64,000 bases of DNA from Nitrososphaeria archaeon. Lineage in GTDB: Archaea; Thermoproteota; Nitrososphaeria; Nitrososphaerales; JANXEG01. The stretch's first letter is position 1; each line of letters starts with the position of its first letter. Location: contig JARVKA010000002.1 in NCBI GenBank assembly GCA_029775915.1, positions 1 through 64,000 on the forward strand, in the 5' to 3' direction. A model generated the notes under the pieces. It saw only the letters and a program-made list of their open reading frames with translations, was not told where the DNA came from and did not search any database. A program made the translations under genes and the position numbers. Shown here one piece after another: positions 63,210-64,000 of this stretch.

Positions 63210-63809
63210 CTATCGAGAAGCCATCGCGATTCGTTCTTGTTCATTCTTCTTCCGAATTGCATAACTATTCGTATCATTATTGGCTGCTAAGATTATCTCA
63301 TCAGCTAAAGCTTCTTCAACACTCTTTGGTGAAGAAAAAGTACTCTCTCTAACACCTTCAGATATAAATCTTAAAGCGAGATCAACACGCCTTAAAGGTG
63401 AAATATCTACTGCAACATGGTACACCACACCACCATAAGCTATACGTGTTGTATCCTCATTAGGTGCAGCATTCTCAATTGCCCTCACCAAGTATTGAAT
63501 AGGGTTCCCGCCAGTTTTTAAGTAAATGATTTCAAATGCGGTTTTTACAATGTTAATCGCTCTTTGCTTCTTACCACCCATTTTACCAGTATTCTTCGCA
63601 TACTTCTTTCCAAAGTGAAGTATTGAATTAACTAATCGCTCAACGATATTCACCTCAGCCTTACCAAACCTCTTATGCTCATGACGGCCACCACTCCAAG
63701 CAATTATAACTGGTTTAAGACAAATCACTCTACGTAACCCAGGATCTGATACAGTAACACTACTCCAATCCCACTTTCTAAAGAGTTTAAAGTTCGGTAC
63801 TTCAGGCAT
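63210..63809 (-). CDS. rps7: Ribosomal protein S7
   Basis: I place the start at ATG 63809; the longer open frame back to 63893 is not family-like. The 199-residue protein has [106 protein letters not shown] and ends [11 protein letters not shown], typical of archaeal S7. It leads S7-EF1A-S10, with 185 bases before aEF1A. Confidence 0.96.
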   Translation of the reverse strand: MPEVPNFKLFRKWDWSSVTVSDPGLRRVICLKPVIIAWSGGRHEHKRFGKAEVNIVERLVNSILHFGKKYAKNTGKMGGKKQRAINIVKTAFEIIYLKTGGNPIQYLVRAIENAAPNEDTTRIAYGGVVYHVAVDISPLRRVDLALRFISEGVRESTFSSPKSVEEALADEIILAANNDTNSYAIRKKNEQERIAMASR

Positions 63810-64000
63810 GCGAGCAATAATAGAATAATAACAGTTTATAAGTTTTACACTAATGGAAGAGACTTTCAAGATAAAGCAAATGAGAATTGGCAAATATCAA
63901 TGCCTTTAAAGGAATTTATTTTATTTGTCATTACAATCAGTTGTTAAAGTTCTTGTATCAATTGTGAAGAATCTTTTTAAAAATTTTAAATTTAGCATTG

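Noticed and set aside
1-64000. CRISPR arrays or cas genes.
   Set aside because: No series of regularly spaced direct repeats and no Cas-like protein seen; the only repeated unit found is the two-copy inverted-repeat element.

Overview
The window reads as chromosomal DNA of an archaeon: AT-rich, gene-dense, with many leaderless TATA-type starts and GGTGA-type ribosome sites. Archaeal or archaeal/eukaryal markers include S19e, L31e, L39e, PDCD5, RNase P component 4, Nep1, deoxyhypusine synthase, thermosome, aEF1A, XPB-Bax1, NreA and geranylgeranyl reductase. All seven tRNA genes carry introns (12 in total, most at non-canonical positions), as in thermophilic Thermoproteota. GrpE/DnaK and an FtsZ-like protein argue against a classical Sulfolobales or Thermoproteales genome. 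I infer a TACK/Thermoproteota lineage outside those orders (Nitrososphaeria, Aigarchaeota, Bathyarchaeia or similar), thermophilic or recently so. The exact lineage cannot be settled from this window.

Layout. 1-1013: a broken MoxR ATPase and a short reading frame entering the 3' half of tRNA-Gln(TTG), resembling the footprint of an SSV-type integration. 1045-6751: a DUF354 protein, two small membrane proteins, NreA, a frameshifted ion permease and two stand-alone RAM-domain proteins. 6769-14786: an energy block, with korABGD (2-oxoacid:ferredoxin oxidoreductase) on the minus strand and, divergently, acyl-CoA dehydrogenase, a membrane Fe-S oxidoreductase and etfBA. 14991-24832: regulators, NfeD-stomatin, geranylgeranyl reductase, and a chaperone block (thermosome, grpE, dnaK) with a divergent regulator. 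25364-26184: decayed DNA. 26456-30487: deoxyhypusine synthase, HD protein, sugar kinase, nucleoside hydrolase and CoA-binding protein. 31019-37705: glyS, two small cysteine proteins, nep1, an RNase P/ribosomal protein run and tRNA-Arg. 38085-38355: remnant of a type IA topoisomerase, possibly reverse gyrase. 38538-41777: TAXI-TRAP transporter. 41844-45778: a 10-formyl-THF hydrolase-like enzyme, a MoaD-like protein, a tRNA methylthiotransferase and a divergent FtsZ-like protein. 46970-47709: a dead MntA-HepT toxin-antitoxin locus. 48261-54668: membrane formate dehydrogenase with FdhE and a previously untracked 50-residue cysteine protein. 54966-63809: DUF1786, PadR with a perfect palindromic operator, CBS, XPB-Bax1, DUF4013, S10, aEF1A and S7.

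How the genes may work together (inference). Acyl-CoA dehydrogenase passes electrons to EtfAB and through the membrane Fe-S protein to a quinone. Formate, possibly including formate from 10-formyl-THF hydrolysis, is oxidised outside the membrane by FdhABC into the same pool. KorABGD supplies reduced ferredoxin from 2-oxoacids, and TAXI-TRAP imports an organic acid. The most interesting signals are the tRNA intron load, a pair of related approximately 65-bp terminal-inverted-repeat elements, the candidate integrase footprint, the type IA topoisomerase remnant, the GTPase-degenerate FtsZ-like protein, the PadR palindrome and the small cysteine protein upstream of fdhA.
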